Assembly (NCBI GenBank): GCA_902628045.1
Contig: CACOLU010000006.1
Span: forward strand, 1-47,636
Direction of reading: 5' to 3'
DNA: 47,636 bases
Source of the DNA: an uncultured Candidatus Actinomarina sp.
GTDB lineage: Bacteria > Actinomycetota > Acidimicrobiia > Actinomarinales > Actinomarinaceae
Part shown: piece after piece, positions 26,491 to 35,509 of the stretch
Layout of the letters: each line of letters starts with the position of its first letter
Numbering within the stretch: position 1 is the stretch's first letter
Notes under the pieces: model-generated
The model's database searches: none
Told to the model about the DNA's origin: nothing
Seen by the model: the letters and a program-made list of their open reading frames with translations, nothing else
Position numbers and translations under genes: made by a program

Positions 26491-27400
26491 TAAGAAATAG
26501 AATATAAGCAACAATAAATAAATATCCAAGTAAGGAATTTCTTTTTATTACATTTCTTGAAAGAAAAATAACAATAAAAGAAACAAAATACATGATAAAA
26601 AGCTGATAATCAATTACAGAGCTAATTTCACCGGGACTTATCATTATTGCAGTTGCCCCGACAAGTCCGATATTAAATAAGTTTGAACCAAAAATATTTC
26701 CAAAAACTATATCAGGTTTACGCATCTTTGCTGCTGAAATTGTTCCAGCAACCTCTGGCAGGCTAGTGCCTATAGCAATAATTGTTGATCCAATAATTAG
26801 TGATGACACTCCAAATAGTTCAGCAATTGCAACAGCATTGTCTACAACTAATTGGCTGCCATAGAGAGTAGCGAGAAGTGATAATCCGCCTCTTAACCAT
26901 ATGTAATTTTTTTCTTCCCCAAGGAGCTCTCCTTCATCGACACTCTCAGTGCTAATCATTTTATAAATGACAAAGATCACAAGAATTAGTAAAACTGCTC
27001 CAAGTAAAAAAGGAAACTCATTGGTAAGCACATAAGTAGAAACAAAAACTGTTGTGAGGATTGCCATCCATACTGGACTGATTTGATTTAATTTTACTTT
27101 TTGAGAAAAATCTTTAGGTAATGCTAAATATAACACAGCTACAACAAGTAAAGAATTAGCAATATTGGAACCTACTATATTGCCAATACCAAGATCCAGG
27201 TCACCCTTGAGCGCAGCCCCAGTACTTGCAAAAAGTTCAGGAGCAGAAGTGCCAAACCCAATAAATGTTGCACCAATAATCGAACTCGGAAGTTTAAATT
27301 TTAAAGCTATTTGGACTGCAGAGCTAACCATTTCATCAGCTCCCTTTACTAGTAAGACTAATCCAATCGAAAACCCAACAAGAAGAATTAATATGTCCAT
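26477..27400 (-). CDS. Calcium/sodium antiporter (CaCA family, YrbG-like)
   Basis: 307 residues with about ten membrane helices in two inverted repeats. Each repeat carries the alpha motif of cation/Ca2+ exchangers: GFGTSAPELFAS with IVGSNIANSL, and AIGTSLPEVAGTISA with IFGSNLFNIG. The acidic residues in these motifs bind the ion. It probably exports Ca2+ in exchange for Na+ in the cytoplasmic membrane, consistent with a marine habitat. It is the last gene of the leftward group and begins 12 bases after the F420-type oxidoreductase. Confidence 0.93.
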   Translation of the reverse strand: MDILILLVGFSIGLVLLVKGADEMVSSAVQIALKFKLPSSIIGATFIGFGTSAPELFASTGAALKGDLDLGIGNIVGSNIANSLLVVAVLYLALPKDFSQKVKLNQISPVWMAILTTVFVSTYVLTNEFPFLLGAVLLILVIFVIYKMISTESVDEGELLGEEKNYIWLRGGLSLLATLYGSQLVVDNAVAIAELFGVSSLIIGSTIIAIGTSLPEVAGTISAAKMRKPDIVFGNIFGSNLFNIGLVGATAIMISPGEISSVIDYQLFIMYFVSFIVIFLSRNVIKRNSLLGYLFIVAYILFLISLF

Positions 27401-27412
27401 GATTTCAATTTT

Positions 27413-28228
27413 CTATTTAGAGTCTCTCCATGCAATCCACTCTTTAACTTGTGTGAGGTCATATCCTGGCCCATTCACAGCAAGCGTAATTTCAGTTGCA
27501 CCAGCTTCTAGCAAATCATCTGCCAAATCTATTCTTTTTATATCAATTCCAATTGATCTTTTGATTTCATTTGGATCTCTTCCAACTTTGTCACACCAGT
27601 CATTAAGTACATTATTTTTGTGTGCGACTGTTTCAATCCCGCTTCTTTCTTCAGTTTTTGTGGCAAATCCATGCCATATATCTGCATATTGAGCCACTAA
27701 TCTCAAAGTAACTTTTTCTCCACCACCACCGATAAGAATAGGAATTTTTCGTTTAGGTTGAGGATCGAGTTTTCCCATTCTGTTTACAATTCTTTCGAGT
27801 GATTTTTCTAATTCTTTTAATCTCCATATTGCAGTGCCAAATTCATAACCATACTCTTCATAGTCTTGTTCAAACCAGCCTGAACCTATTCCAAAAATTA
27901 ACCTACCATCTGATATATGGTCAACGGTTCTAGCCATATCAGCAAGTAGTTCTGGATTTCTATACGAGTTACAAGTTACTAAAGGACCTATCTCGACAGA
28001 GTTTGTTACCTCTGCCCAACTTGAAAGCATTGTCCAGCATTCAAAATGTTTACCTTCACGCCTTTCTCCTTCAGCCCACTGGGTTCCATCTTCTTTGTAT
28101 AAGGGGTAAAAATGATCCCAATTATAAATTACATCTGCACCTATTTTTTCAGACTCGATCGCAGCAGCCCTTATCTGATCATACTCAGCATGTTGTGGTT
28201 GTAAAAATACAGCTATTCTTGGTTTCAT
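27413..28228 (-). CDS. LLM-class (luciferase-like) oxidoreductase, probably F420-dependent
   Basis: 271 residues with a TIM-barrel luciferase-like fold. Recognisable segments are VIYNWDHFYPL near the N-terminus, the EIGPLVTCNSYRNPELLADMARTVDHISDGRLIFGIGSGW pattern (key residues T-N-R-P--LA--A-T-D--S-GR---G-G-GW) and KIPILIGGGGEKVTLRLVAQYAD. In actinobacteria this subgroup usually uses F420, but FMN use cannot be excluded. The substrate is unknown. A strong AAGGAG Shine-Dalgarno overlaps the pepN stop, seven bases before its ATG. Confidence 0.88.
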   Translation of the reverse strand: MKPRIAVFLQPQHAEYDQIRAAAIESEKIGADVIYNWDHFYPLYKEDGTQWAEGERREGKHFECWTMLSSWAEVTNSVEIGPLVTCNSYRNPELLADMARTVDHISDGRLIFGIGSGWFEQDYEEYGYEFGTAIWRLKELEKSLERIVNRMGKLDPQPKRKIPILIGGGGEKVTLRLVAQYADIWHGFATKTEERSGIETVAHKNNVLNDWCDKVGRDPNEIKRSIGIDIKRIDLADDLLEAGATEITLAVNGPGYDLTQVKEWIAWRDSK

Positions 28229-28239
28229 ATTTATTCTCC

Positions 28240-30753
28240 TTACAGTTCAAATTTAGTATTAATAAACTCATCCTTTATTGTGTTTTTAAATTTTATATTC
28301 GCATCCATTCGCTCAATATTTTGCCTTGTTATTTTTTCGGCTGATGGAAGTGGATTTTCATTAACAAAAGATTTAATTTCTTCACTCAGTAACTCGTCAT
28401 ATATTGATGGCAATGAATCAAGTATTCGTGATGCTGTCCACCCAGGCATTAATTCGAGCAAGGTACTCCAATTATTTTTTATTTCTATAAACCCATTAGA
28501 AGCATTCTTACTGTTTGAAAGTAAAGTAGCGATTATATAAGGGGCATCTGCTCCTCTAATTGTTTGATTCAAAATTGCTCCAATTACATTTTTTGGAGCA
28601 TCAGGATCACTCAATGTACCAATGATCCCTCTATATCTTGCTTCTATTTGGGGTGATGATGAGTTTTTAAACTTTTCAATATATATTTCTGAGGAACACT
28701 CTTGTTTCATTCCAGCAATTGATAACACTAAATTAAAATAATTACCATCAGCATATTCTTCATATTCATTTGAAATAAATTGATTTGCAAAAAATTCAAT
28801 AAATTTTGAATCTTCAGTTATCTTTGCATAAGTTCCACATAGTAAGGATCTTAACTGGGATTCTTCTTGATTAAGTTTATCTTGATACTCTTTTCCTAAA
28901 GCTTCTATTAAAGGATAGCTAAAATCTTTAACATAATTTTTAAAACTATCATTTTCTCCAATTTTTGCAAAGGTAGAAAAGATGCTACTGATTAATGACC
29001 AAATATTAACATCTTTTTCGCCTGTATATAAGTTTAAAAGTTTGATAAAAAGTGACAGCTTCAACTCACCTATTCGCAATGCCATCCAAGAATCTTCTAA
29101 AATTCTATATTTTTCGTTTGAGTCAAGTTTTTCAAAATTTAATAATATATCTTCAAAGATATCTTCACTATATGATGAGTGAAAAAATGACCAACCACCA
29201 TTATTTATAAAAGGAATTGCACCATCATTTTTAATCGTTATTGAATCAGAATCCATAATTAACTTATTAACTTTATCGTTATCCAAGTATCTAATATTCA
29301 ACGGCACACTCCAAAGAGAGTTGTCGGTGCTTCCATCAATCAAATATTTCTTTTGAGATATTTTAAAACTGGAACCTTCTTTTTCAATATTTACAATTGG
29401 ATACCCTTCTTGTTGTATCCATGTAGGAAGAATTTCACTAAGATTATAAGAACTTGTACTTGTAAGTTCGTTCCAAAGGTCAGAAGAGTGTGTATTTTTA
29501 TACTCATATTTTTTAAGATATTTTCTCACACCATCCTTAAAAGTTTCTTCACCTATAAATGTTTCAAACATTCTGAGTACGGTAGAACCTTTTTGATAGG
29601 TTAATACATCAAACATTTCTTCTGCTTCTTCTGGTGTTTTTACTTCAAACTCAACTGGCCTTGAAGACTTTAATGAGTCAACCCCAAACCCTCTTGACCT
29701 GTCTAGGTTCATCTGATTCCACAATTTAAACTCGGGGTAAGTTGCTTCAGAAGCTATAACTTCCATTAAACTTGCAAATGCTTCATTTAACCAAATACCA
29801 TCCCACCAGTTCATGGTTACCAAGTCTCCAAACCACATATGAGCCAATTCGTGAGCAATTACTTCAACAGACCTTGATAATTCTGCTCTTGTTGCTTTTT
29901 CTACATCAATAAGCAGTAATGTTTCTCGAAAAGTAACGGCCCCAACATTTTCCATTGCACCCATAGCAAAATCAGGTATTGCTATAAGATCTAATTTTGA
30001 TCCTGGATAATTTATCCCGTAGTAATCCTCAAAGAAATCCAGAATTTTTATTGCAGCTGTGCCAGCAAAATTAGTTTGGTCAGAAAAACCTGGCCTATGC
30101 ACTATTCCTACATCAGTTGTTTTTGAAGATCCTATCTTAGAAACTTCTAATTTACCAACAACAAAAGCTACTAGGTATGTTGACATTCTCATAGAGTCAA
30201 CAAACTTAGTTGTAGTTCTATTGTTTTCAGTTGATTCGTTCAACACTTTTTCATTACTAATTCTTATCAAATCACTGTCTGTGGTTAAAGCTATGGAAAA
30301 TATAGCTTTGAATTCTGGCTCATCCCAACAAGGAAATGCCATTCTCGCTGCTGTTGGTTCGAATTGAGTAGTCGCAATCCAAACATCTTTATTTTCAGAA
30401 TCTTTAAAGCTACTCCTGTAAAACCCTCTTAATTCATCAACTATTGTGGCTTTGAAATCAAGATAAAGTTGCCAATCTCCTTGAGTAACTTTATCTTCGA
30501 AAATAAGTAAAACTCTCTCTTCTTCAAGTAAATAATTAATTGAAGCCTCAATATGTTCACCTGAGTCATTTTCTATAAAAGCATTTTCTATATCAATTCC
30601 TAGTGAGTGAAATTGTAATTCTTTTGTTTCATCAACTATTTCCAAGAAAACAACTTCTTTGCCCGTGTAGCTAAATTCATCTAAGTTAATATCTAGGTTG
30701 ATTTCGTATCTATGAGGTATTGCTATTTTTGGTAGTCTAATGTTTTCATTCAT
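28240..30753 (-). CDS. pepN: M1-family zinc aminopeptidase
   Basis: 837 residues, normal for the family. The N-terminal beta domain is followed by the exopeptidase motif GAMENVGAVTFRE and the zinc site H301-E-L-A-H305 with the second Glu in WLNEAFAS. A long helical ERAP1-like C-terminal domain completes it. It removes N-terminal residues from peptides in the cytosol; there is no signal peptide. Actinobacterial and eukaryotic-type M1 enzymes share this layout, so substrate preference is uncertain. It begins 25 bases after gnd and is probably part of the hflX-gnd-pepN transcript. Confidence 0.95.
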   Translation of the reverse strand: MNENIRLPKIAIPHRYEINLDINLDEFSYTGKEVVFLEIVDETKELQFHSLGIDIENAFIENDSGEHIEASINYLLEEERVLLIFEDKVTQGDWQLYLDFKATIVDELRGFYRSSFKDSENKDVWIATTQFEPTAARMAFPCWDEPEFKAIFSIALTTDSDLIRISNEKVLNESTENNRTTTKFVDSMRMSTYLVAFVVGKLEVSKIGSSKTTDVGIVHRPGFSDQTNFAGTAAIKILDFFEDYYGINYPGSKLDLIAIPDFAMGAMENVGAVTFRETLLLIDVEKATRAELSRSVEVIAHELAHMWFGDLVTMNWWDGIWLNEAFASLMEVIASEATYPEFKLWNQMNLDRSRGFGVDSLKSSRPVEFEVKTPEEAEEMFDVLTYQKGSTVLRMFETFIGEETFKDGVRKYLKKYEYKNTHSSDLWNELTSTSSYNLSEILPTWIQQEGYPIVNIEKEGSSFKISQKKYLIDGSTDNSLWSVPLNIRYLDNDKVNKLIMDSDSITIKNDGAIPFINNGGWSFFHSSYSEDIFEDILLNFEKLDSNEKYRILEDSWMALRIGELKLSLFIKLLNLYTGEKDVNIWSLISSIFSTFAKIGENDSFKNYVKDFSYPLIEALGKEYQDKLNQEESQLRSLLCGTYAKITEDSKFIEFFANQFISNEYEEYADGNYFNLVLSIAGMKQECSSEIYIEKFKNSSSPQIEARYRGIIGTLSDPDAPKNVIGAILNQTIRGADAPYIIATLLSNSKNASNGFIEIKNNWSTLLELMPGWTASRILDSLPSIYDELLSEEIKSFVNENPLPSAEKITRQNIERMDANIKFKNTIKDEFINTKFEL

Positions 30754-30778
30754 TTAAAAATATTAGTAAGAATTTAAA

Positions 30779-32131
30779 TCAATCCCAGTCCAGGTGGATA
30801 AATTCGTCAGAATTTTTAAATTGCACTTGATGCGCACCGAAATAATCTCTTTGAGCTTGAATTAAAGCAGAAGGATTAAATATACTTGATGTTCCTGTAA
30901 ACCAGTTGTATGAAGAATTTATAACAGGAATTGAGATACCGCTATCAATGCATGATTTAATTACTTCTTTTGCATCACTGAGATTATTCTGTAATAAATC
31001 TTGAATAGAAGAGGTTGTAGTAATAGGGTTCAGTAGCTTTGCATTACCCAATTCATTTAGAAGGTCAGATCTAATAATGCAACCAGCTGACCAATTCTGC
31101 AAGACCTCTTTCAAATCTATATCTAATTGCTCTTTGTTACTCACATGCTGGATAAAGAGCAAACCTTGAATCATTGTTGCTAATCTTGCAAAATATATTG
31201 CGTTGTTTAAAAATTCTGAAGAAATATCTATTAATTGTCCATCAATATTTTTTGACCATAAGTTTTCATAGTTACTCTCTACTCTTGCATTGAATGCTTC
31301 AAAGACACTAGGTAATGGGAAACCATAGTTAAGTGATGTCTCAACTGTTAGTTTGCCTGTTCCTTTATGATTTGCAGTAGATTGTATTTGATCAAGTAAA
31401 TACCCTGAATCGTTTTTCTTTAATAAAATTTCTGAAGTTATTTCAATTAAGTATGAAGATCTATTTTGTGTGGAAAATTCCTTGAAAAACTCACTTATCT
31501 CAATATTGGTATAGTTTGCTCTTTTTAAAATATGGTAAGCCTCAGTGATAATTTGCATTTCAGCATACTCAATACCGTTGTGAAGCATTTTAATAAAATG
31601 GCCAGTTCCATAACCTTTATAAAACCCAATACTAGGTGAGTTTTCATAACTCGCAGCTATTGAAGATAAAGAATCTTTTAATTCAGTATTAATTGATTTC
31701 TCTGAACCAATCATTAAGGCTGGGCCATTTCTTGCACCCTCTTCTCCTCCCGAAACACCCATTCCTATAAAATCTATTTCTTTCTCAGCACACAGAGCAC
31801 CCAGTCTGCTGCTGTCAAGATAGTATGCATTACCCCCGTCAATCAATATGTCATTTGGTTCGAGATAGTTAATTACTTTTTTTGCCATATCGAATGTTGG
31901 TTTACCAGATGGAATTAGCATAAGAATTTTTCTCGGTTTTTGTAAAGATTCTATAAAATTCTCGAGGTCAGCAGAGCCAGAAATGTTCCCATGAGAGTCT
32001 TTCTCTATAAGAGAATTAATCTTATCTTCAGATTGATTAAATACGTGAACAGACGTGCCCTTTTCAGAAAAATTGAGAGCAATATTGCTACCCATTACCC
32101 CAATACCAATTAAACCAATAGATTTAGTCAT
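30779..32131 (-). CDS. gnd: 6-phosphogluconate dehydrogenase, decarboxylating
   Basis: 450 residues. The N-terminal Rossmann domain starts GLIGIGVMGSNIALNF, and the substrate site appears in MGVSGGEEGARNGPALMIG, KMLHNGIEYAEMQ (catalytic Lys and the following His-Asn) and the C-terminal AQRDYFGAHQVQ. It converts 6-phosphogluconate to ribulose-5-phosphate, CO2 and NADPH in the oxidative pentose phosphate pathway. The NAD(P)-binding tip reads HVFNQSEDK where many NADP enzymes have NR(T/S), so cofactor preference could be checked. Its ATG overlaps the hflX stop by four bases. Confidence 0.94.
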   Translation of the reverse strand: MTKSIGLIGIGVMGSNIALNFSEKGTSVHVFNQSEDKINSLIEKDSHGNISGSADLENFIESLQKPRKILMLIPSGKPTFDMAKKVINYLEPNDILIDGGNAYYLDSSRLGALCAEKEIDFIGMGVSGGEEGARNGPALMIGSEKSINTELKDSLSSIAASYENSPSIGFYKGYGTGHFIKMLHNGIEYAEMQIITEAYHILKRANYTNIEISEFFKEFSTQNRSSYLIEITSEILLKKNDSGYLLDQIQSTANHKGTGKLTVETSLNYGFPLPSVFEAFNARVESNYENLWSKNIDGQLIDISSEFLNNAIYFARLATMIQGLLFIQHVSNKEQLDIDLKEVLQNWSAGCIIRSDLLNELGNAKLLNPITTTSSIQDLLQNNLSDAKEVIKSCIDSGISIPVINSSYNWFTGTSSIFNPSALIQAQRDYFGAHQVQFKNSDEFIHLDWD

Positions 32132-33447
32132 GATAAAAGTTTAACAACATCTTTTTTAAGCAGATTTTCTAGGTAATAATTTCTAATTTCTACAGTTACC
32201 TCTAACCCCTCTTCAATATTTTTAACACTTACGATGGAAGAATACTTGTGTAGTTGGTCCAAGTCCTTAGGCGATATTATAAGCGAAACTTCATTTAGAC
32301 CACCAAAGACATTTGTTGTAATCTCAGAAATTAATTTTTCAATATTTGTCCCTTTTGTTGATGATACAAATATTGCATCTGGATATTTTTCCGTTAAATA
32401 ATTTAAAGACGCCTTATCAATTCTATCTATTTTATTAAAAACCAATATTTCAGGAACATCTGCTTCAATCTGGTCTAGTATTTCATGCACAGTGTTTATG
32501 TGCATTTCGGGTATTGCAGATGCTGCGTCAACAACATGAATTAATAAATTTGCTTCTTTAACAACTGTAAGTGTTGATTTAAAAGATTCGATCAATGTTG
32601 TTGGAAGATTTTGAATAAACCCAACTGTGTCCGAGAGTATTATGTGCTCATTTATTCCATCAATTTTTAACTCTCTTTGTAAAGAATCAACAGTTGCAAA
32701 TAACTCATTAGCTACATATGTTTTCGAAGACGTAATTTTTTCTAGCATGGTAGATTTTCCTGCATTCGTATAACCAACAATTGAAACAAGGGGTGTATTA
32801 TTTTTCTTTCTAAAGCTAGATTGCACTTCTCTTTGTTTACTAACTTTTTTAATTTCCCTTTTTAATTTATTAATTCTGTTGTCAATTAATCTATTGTCTG
32901 TTTCAAGCTTTGTTTCACCAGGTCCTCTTGTTCCTATACCACCGCCCTGCTGATTCAAAGTTTTACCTAAGCCAGCTAAACGAGGTTTTAAGTAAATTGA
33001 TAAAGCTAATTCAACTTGTAAGCTGGCTTCTTTTGACTGAGCATGAAGTGCAAATATGTCAAGTATAAGACCAGTCCTGTCTACCACATCACACTTGAAT
33101 AAAGCTCTCAATTCTTTTTGTTGATTTGGAGTTAATTCGCAATCAAATAAAACCACATCAATATCATTTGCATCTGAGATATCTACCAATTCTTTTATAG
33201 AACCTTTACCAATAAAAGTTTTAGGATCAATTTTTTCTACCCTTTTAGTCTGGATTATAGTTGGACTTGATCCAGCAGTTTTTACTAGATTTACAAGCTC
33301 TTTAAGAGACTCTTCCTTGTCAGCTCTTATTTCATTTTTTAAAACTATTCCAATAAGTAATGCTTTTTGAGTAGTGACAAAGATATCTCTGTCGGATACT
33401 GTTAAAAGTCTTCTTTCTGATTGGTTAGGATTATTTCTTTGATTCAA
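32128..33447 (-). CDS. hflX: Ribosome-associated GTPase HflX
   Basis: 439 residues. The N-terminal HflX domain has VDRTGLILDIFALHAQSKEA and a linker with GGGIGTRGPGETKLETD, a family signature. The G domain follows with G1 GYTNAGKST, G3 DTVGFIQNLP and G4 NKID. HflX splits stalled ribosomes under stress. The C-terminal domain is short. The start is TTG directly after the upstream stop (TAATTG); no in-frame ATG lies before the conserved ALLIGIVL strand, so the TTG seems real. Confidence 0.95.
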   Translation of the reverse strand: MNQRNNPNQSERRLLTVSDRDIFVTTQKALLIGIVLKNEIRADKEESLKELVNLVKTAGSSPTIIQTKRVEKIDPKTFIGKGSIKELVDISDANDIDVVLFDCELTPNQQKELRALFKCDVVDRTGLILDIFALHAQSKEASLQVELALSIYLKPRLAGLGKTLNQQGGGIGTRGPGETKLETDNRLIDNRINKLKREIKKVSKQREVQSSFRKKNNTPLVSIVGYTNAGKSTMLEKITSSKTYVANELFATVDSLQRELKIDGINEHIILSDTVGFIQNLPTTLIESFKSTLTVVKEANLLIHVVDAASAIPEMHINTVHEILDQIEADVPEILVFNKIDRIDKASLNYLTEKYPDAIFVSSTKGTNIEKLISEITTNVFGGLNEVSLIISPKDLDQLHKYSSIVSVKNIEEGLEVTVEIRNYYLENLLKKDVVKLLS

Positions 33448-33777
33448 TTATTTCATTATAGGTAATTGGCCATTTTCAGAAGATTTAGAAAGCTCTTCTT
33501 CAGCAATAATTTGAGATTCTCTAACAGCTAAAACTACTTTTCCAGTTGGAGGCCAGATAAATTTCCATGCACCACTAGCTACAGCCCAAAACTGCTGTCC
33601 TGTATCAACATCAATAAGAGGTAGTGCTTCTGAAGTTTTTTCACTACCAGCTGGTACAAGAAGCCCTGATTTAGTAATTGTCTCTTCTTTTAAGTGACCA
33701 ACTCTCCAACCTGGAGAAACCTTGAATCCAGCAGGTGCTTCTTTCACCTCATCTAATAAGCTTTTTTCTTCTGCCAT
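33448..33777 (-). CDS. Uncharacterised 109-aa protein, possibly GroES-like fold
   Basis: 109 residues, no membrane helix or signal. I do not firmly recognise it. The stretch WRVGHLKEETITKSGLLVPA and the later KVVLAVRESQIIAEEE resemble, in order and spacing, the co-chaperonin pattern DRVLVK-LEEE-TKGGI-LPD and E-LILRESDILA. The mobile-loop segment therefore appears to be present, but the centre differs (QQFWAVASGAWKFIWPP) and lacks the usual GPG turn. It could be a divergent GroES-fold protein or a chance match. It sits directly upstream of hflX, whose TTG start abuts its stop, and 35 bases after the tRNA-Sec gene. Confidence 0.55.
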   Translation of the reverse strand: MAEEKSLLDEVKEAPAGFKVSPGWRVGHLKEETITKSGLLVPAGSEKTSEALPLIDVDTGQQFWAVASGAWKFIWPPTGKVVLAVRESQIIAEEELSKSSENGQLPIMK

Positions 33778-33812
33778 TTTTCTATATTAAACATGTATAT
33801 CTTATAAAGTAG

Positions 33813-33904
33813 CGGAGGTGGACAGGAATCGAACCTGCCAAAGACTTTTACACCTTTCAACAGTTTTGAAGACTGTGGAGCCCACCAGGCGCTCATTCAC
33901 CTCC
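33813..33904 (-). tRNA. selC: tRNA-Sec (anticodon UCA)
   Basis: 92 bases. The acceptor 5' side GGAGGTGA pairs with CCACCTCC, seven good pairs plus one A-C mismatch at the eighth. The anticodon stem ACAGT/ACTGT closes a loop CTTCAAA with anticodon TCA. A long variable arm (stem AAAGG with TCTTT) and the T arm GCAGG-TTCGATT-CCTGT follow, and the D stem GAGC/GCTC is extended. Discriminator G; CCA is not encoded. The anticodon, the long extra arm and the extended acceptor are diagnostic of selenocysteine tRNA. Confidence 0.92.
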
Positions 33905-33942
33905 GTACTTAAGACTAGTTATATAAAAAAAATTATATTGAA

Positions 33943-33948
33943 TAGAAT
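33943..33948 (+). promoter_or_regulatory. Putative -10 element upstream of the HTH membrane protein gene
   Basis: TAGAAT ends seven bases before the ATG at 33956, again with no Shine-Dalgarno sequence. The spacing matches that at 4307 and 2996 and suggests leaderless transcription, in divergent orientation to tRNA-Sec. Confidence 0.35.
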
Positions 33949-33955
33949 TAAAGTA

Positions 33956-34558
33956 ATGAATAATTTTCAAATTGAATTTAAAAGACTTAAAGCTGACAGG
34001 GGCTTGAGTAATAAACAGATTGCTTCTTTTACAGGTGTAAAAGTAAAAGATGTTAAGCAATGGGAAGCTGGAACAAGTTTCCCCACAGACAAGAAAATTA
34101 TTAATGCTCTTGAGGGATTGTTAGGTACCGAAATAGCGCATACACTCGATGGATTCTCAACAGTACAATTAAAAGATGAAGGCTCATTATTAACCGAAGA
34201 GAGTCTATTCTCAATAAAAAATGATGATGTGCAAATCAAACAAACTAGGATTGATAAACTTCGAAATACCTTTCAAAGAAAAGAGCCAACCATTAATGAT
34301 TTTGATTACGAATCTATTGAGGTATCAGAGGTAAAGGAAGACAATCTAAAAGAATATCTTACAAACCCAATACAAATTACAAATCTTCTTGAATTTTCTG
34401 AAGAAGAGCCATATATATATGATCAAAAACAAATTGGTTTTTATTTCACTCGTAATCTTAAAACAGCTGCTCTGCTCGCAGTTCTTGGTATAGTAATTTA
34501 CAACTCTTTCTCCTTATTTTGGGATTCACTCAGAGTATTTTTAGATAACTTATTATGA
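33956..34558 (+). CDS. Membrane-anchored XRE-type helix-turn-helix protein
   Basis: 200 residues. Residues about 5-55 form a Cro/C1-type HTH (LKADRGLSNKQIASFTGVKVKDVKQWEAG, with key Q-A-G-V---V--WE-G). A charged linker of about 100 residues and a single C-terminal membrane helix (AALLAVLGIVIYNSF) follow, so it would lie in the cytosol anchored from its C-terminus. This resembles a reduced RodZ-like layout, but it lacks a periplasmic domain. I begin at the ATG at 33956; an upstream in-frame start at 33818 would run through the tRNA-Sec gene. Its stop overlaps the ctaA start (ATGA), so it may regulate or assist heme A synthesis. Confidence 0.7.
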   Translation: MNNFQIEFKRLKADRGLSNKQIASFTGVKVKDVKQWEAGTSFPTDKKIINALEGLLGTEIAHTLDGFSTVQLKDEGSLLTEESLFSIKNDDVQIKQTRIDKLRNTFQRKEPTINDFDYESIEVSEVKEDNLKEYLTNPIQITNLLEFSEEEPYIYDQKQIGFYFTRNLKTAALLAVLGIVIYNSFSLFWDSLRVFLDNLL

Positions 34559-35445
34559 AGGTTAACTTTTATGCAAAAGCTGGACTTTATTTATCTATTT
34601 TATCTATTTTGGCAGGCGCATTTGTAAGAGCTACAGGGTCAGGAGATGGTTGTGGAGCAACATGGCCAACATGCAAGGGAAGAATAATACCTGCTTTGTC
34701 AGATACTTCAGAGTTAATTGAATTCTCACACCGCTCTGTAAGTGGCGTTTTATTAATTGTTACTTTAATAATTTTTGCAAAGACACGTAAATTTCAAAAA
34801 AATTCTTTGGTAAGAACTGTAACAAATTATCTTACATTTTTTGTAATTTTTGAAGCATTAATAGGTGCCGTAATAGTGATTTTTGAATGGGTTGGTCTTA
34901 ATAGTTCACTACCAAGAATAATTGCTGTACCAATTCATTTGGTGAACACTTTTGGTTTGCTTGGGTGTTATGCAATATTGTATAAAATTTTGGACGAAAA
35001 TATTGAAGAAATAATTTCAATGTTTAATAAAAACTTTATATTTATTTCTAGCCTATTTTTACTAAGTGGTGCTACAGGATCTATTGCTGCATTAGCGGAT
35101 GTTTTGTTTCCAAGTGCATCATTTATAGAGGGTTTTTTAGCTGATTTTGATAGGACATCTGAAATATTAACAAGATTAAGAATTCTACATCCAATAGTGT
35201 CTTCTGCTCTATCTTTAGTTCTTTATGTTTATTCAGTACGAATTAATAAAAAATATAATATACGTGTAAAACCACTTCAAACACTTATATTTGTAGCGGT
35301 ATTTCTTGGATTTTTAAATGTTTTATCAAATATTATTCTCCCATTAAGCATATTACACCTTGCAATTGCTGACTTTTTGTGGATTTCGTATATATATGTA
35401 AGCATTGATCTTGTAAAAAATAATTTATTTATTAATTCGCTTTAA
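34555..35445 (+). CDS. ctaA: Heme A synthase (CtaA/COX15)
   Basis: 296 residues with about eight membrane helices. Conserved histidines lie in FSHRSVSGVLL, PIHLVNTFGLL, LRILHPIVSSAL and ILHLAIADFLW, the four heme ligands of the family. The N-terminal extracellular loop has a Cys pair in GDGCGATWPTCKGRIIP, as in Bacillus and actinobacterial type enzymes. It oxidises the C8 methyl of heme O to heme A for the caa3 oxidase encoded at 21155-24700. The gene is separate from the cta cluster but presumably serves it. Translation is coupled to the upstream HTH gene. Confidence 0.93.
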   Translation: MKVNFYAKAGLYLSILSILAGAFVRATGSGDGCGATWPTCKGRIIPALSDTSELIEFSHRSVSGVLLIVTLIIFAKTRKFQKNSLVRTVTNYLTFFVIFEALIGAVIVIFEWVGLNSSLPRIIAVPIHLVNTFGLLGCYAILYKILDENIEEIISMFNKNFIFISSLFLLSGATGSIAALADVLFPSASFIEGFLADFDRTSEILTRLRILHPIVSSALSLVLYVYSVRINKKYNIRVKPLQTLIFVAVFLGFLNVLSNIILPLSILHLAIADFLWISYIYVSIDLVKNNLFINSL

Positions 35446-35509
35446 ATTAATTGTCTGTATATTATTCACCTTTGTAACTGAATAGAAAGCTTGAGGGTCA
35501 AAATTACTA

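Noticed and set aside
33818-33955. N-terminal extension of the HTH protein gene on the + strand
   Set aside because: It would be read through the tRNA-Sec gene and the added residues are not HTH-like; the ATG at 33956 starts directly before the HTH.
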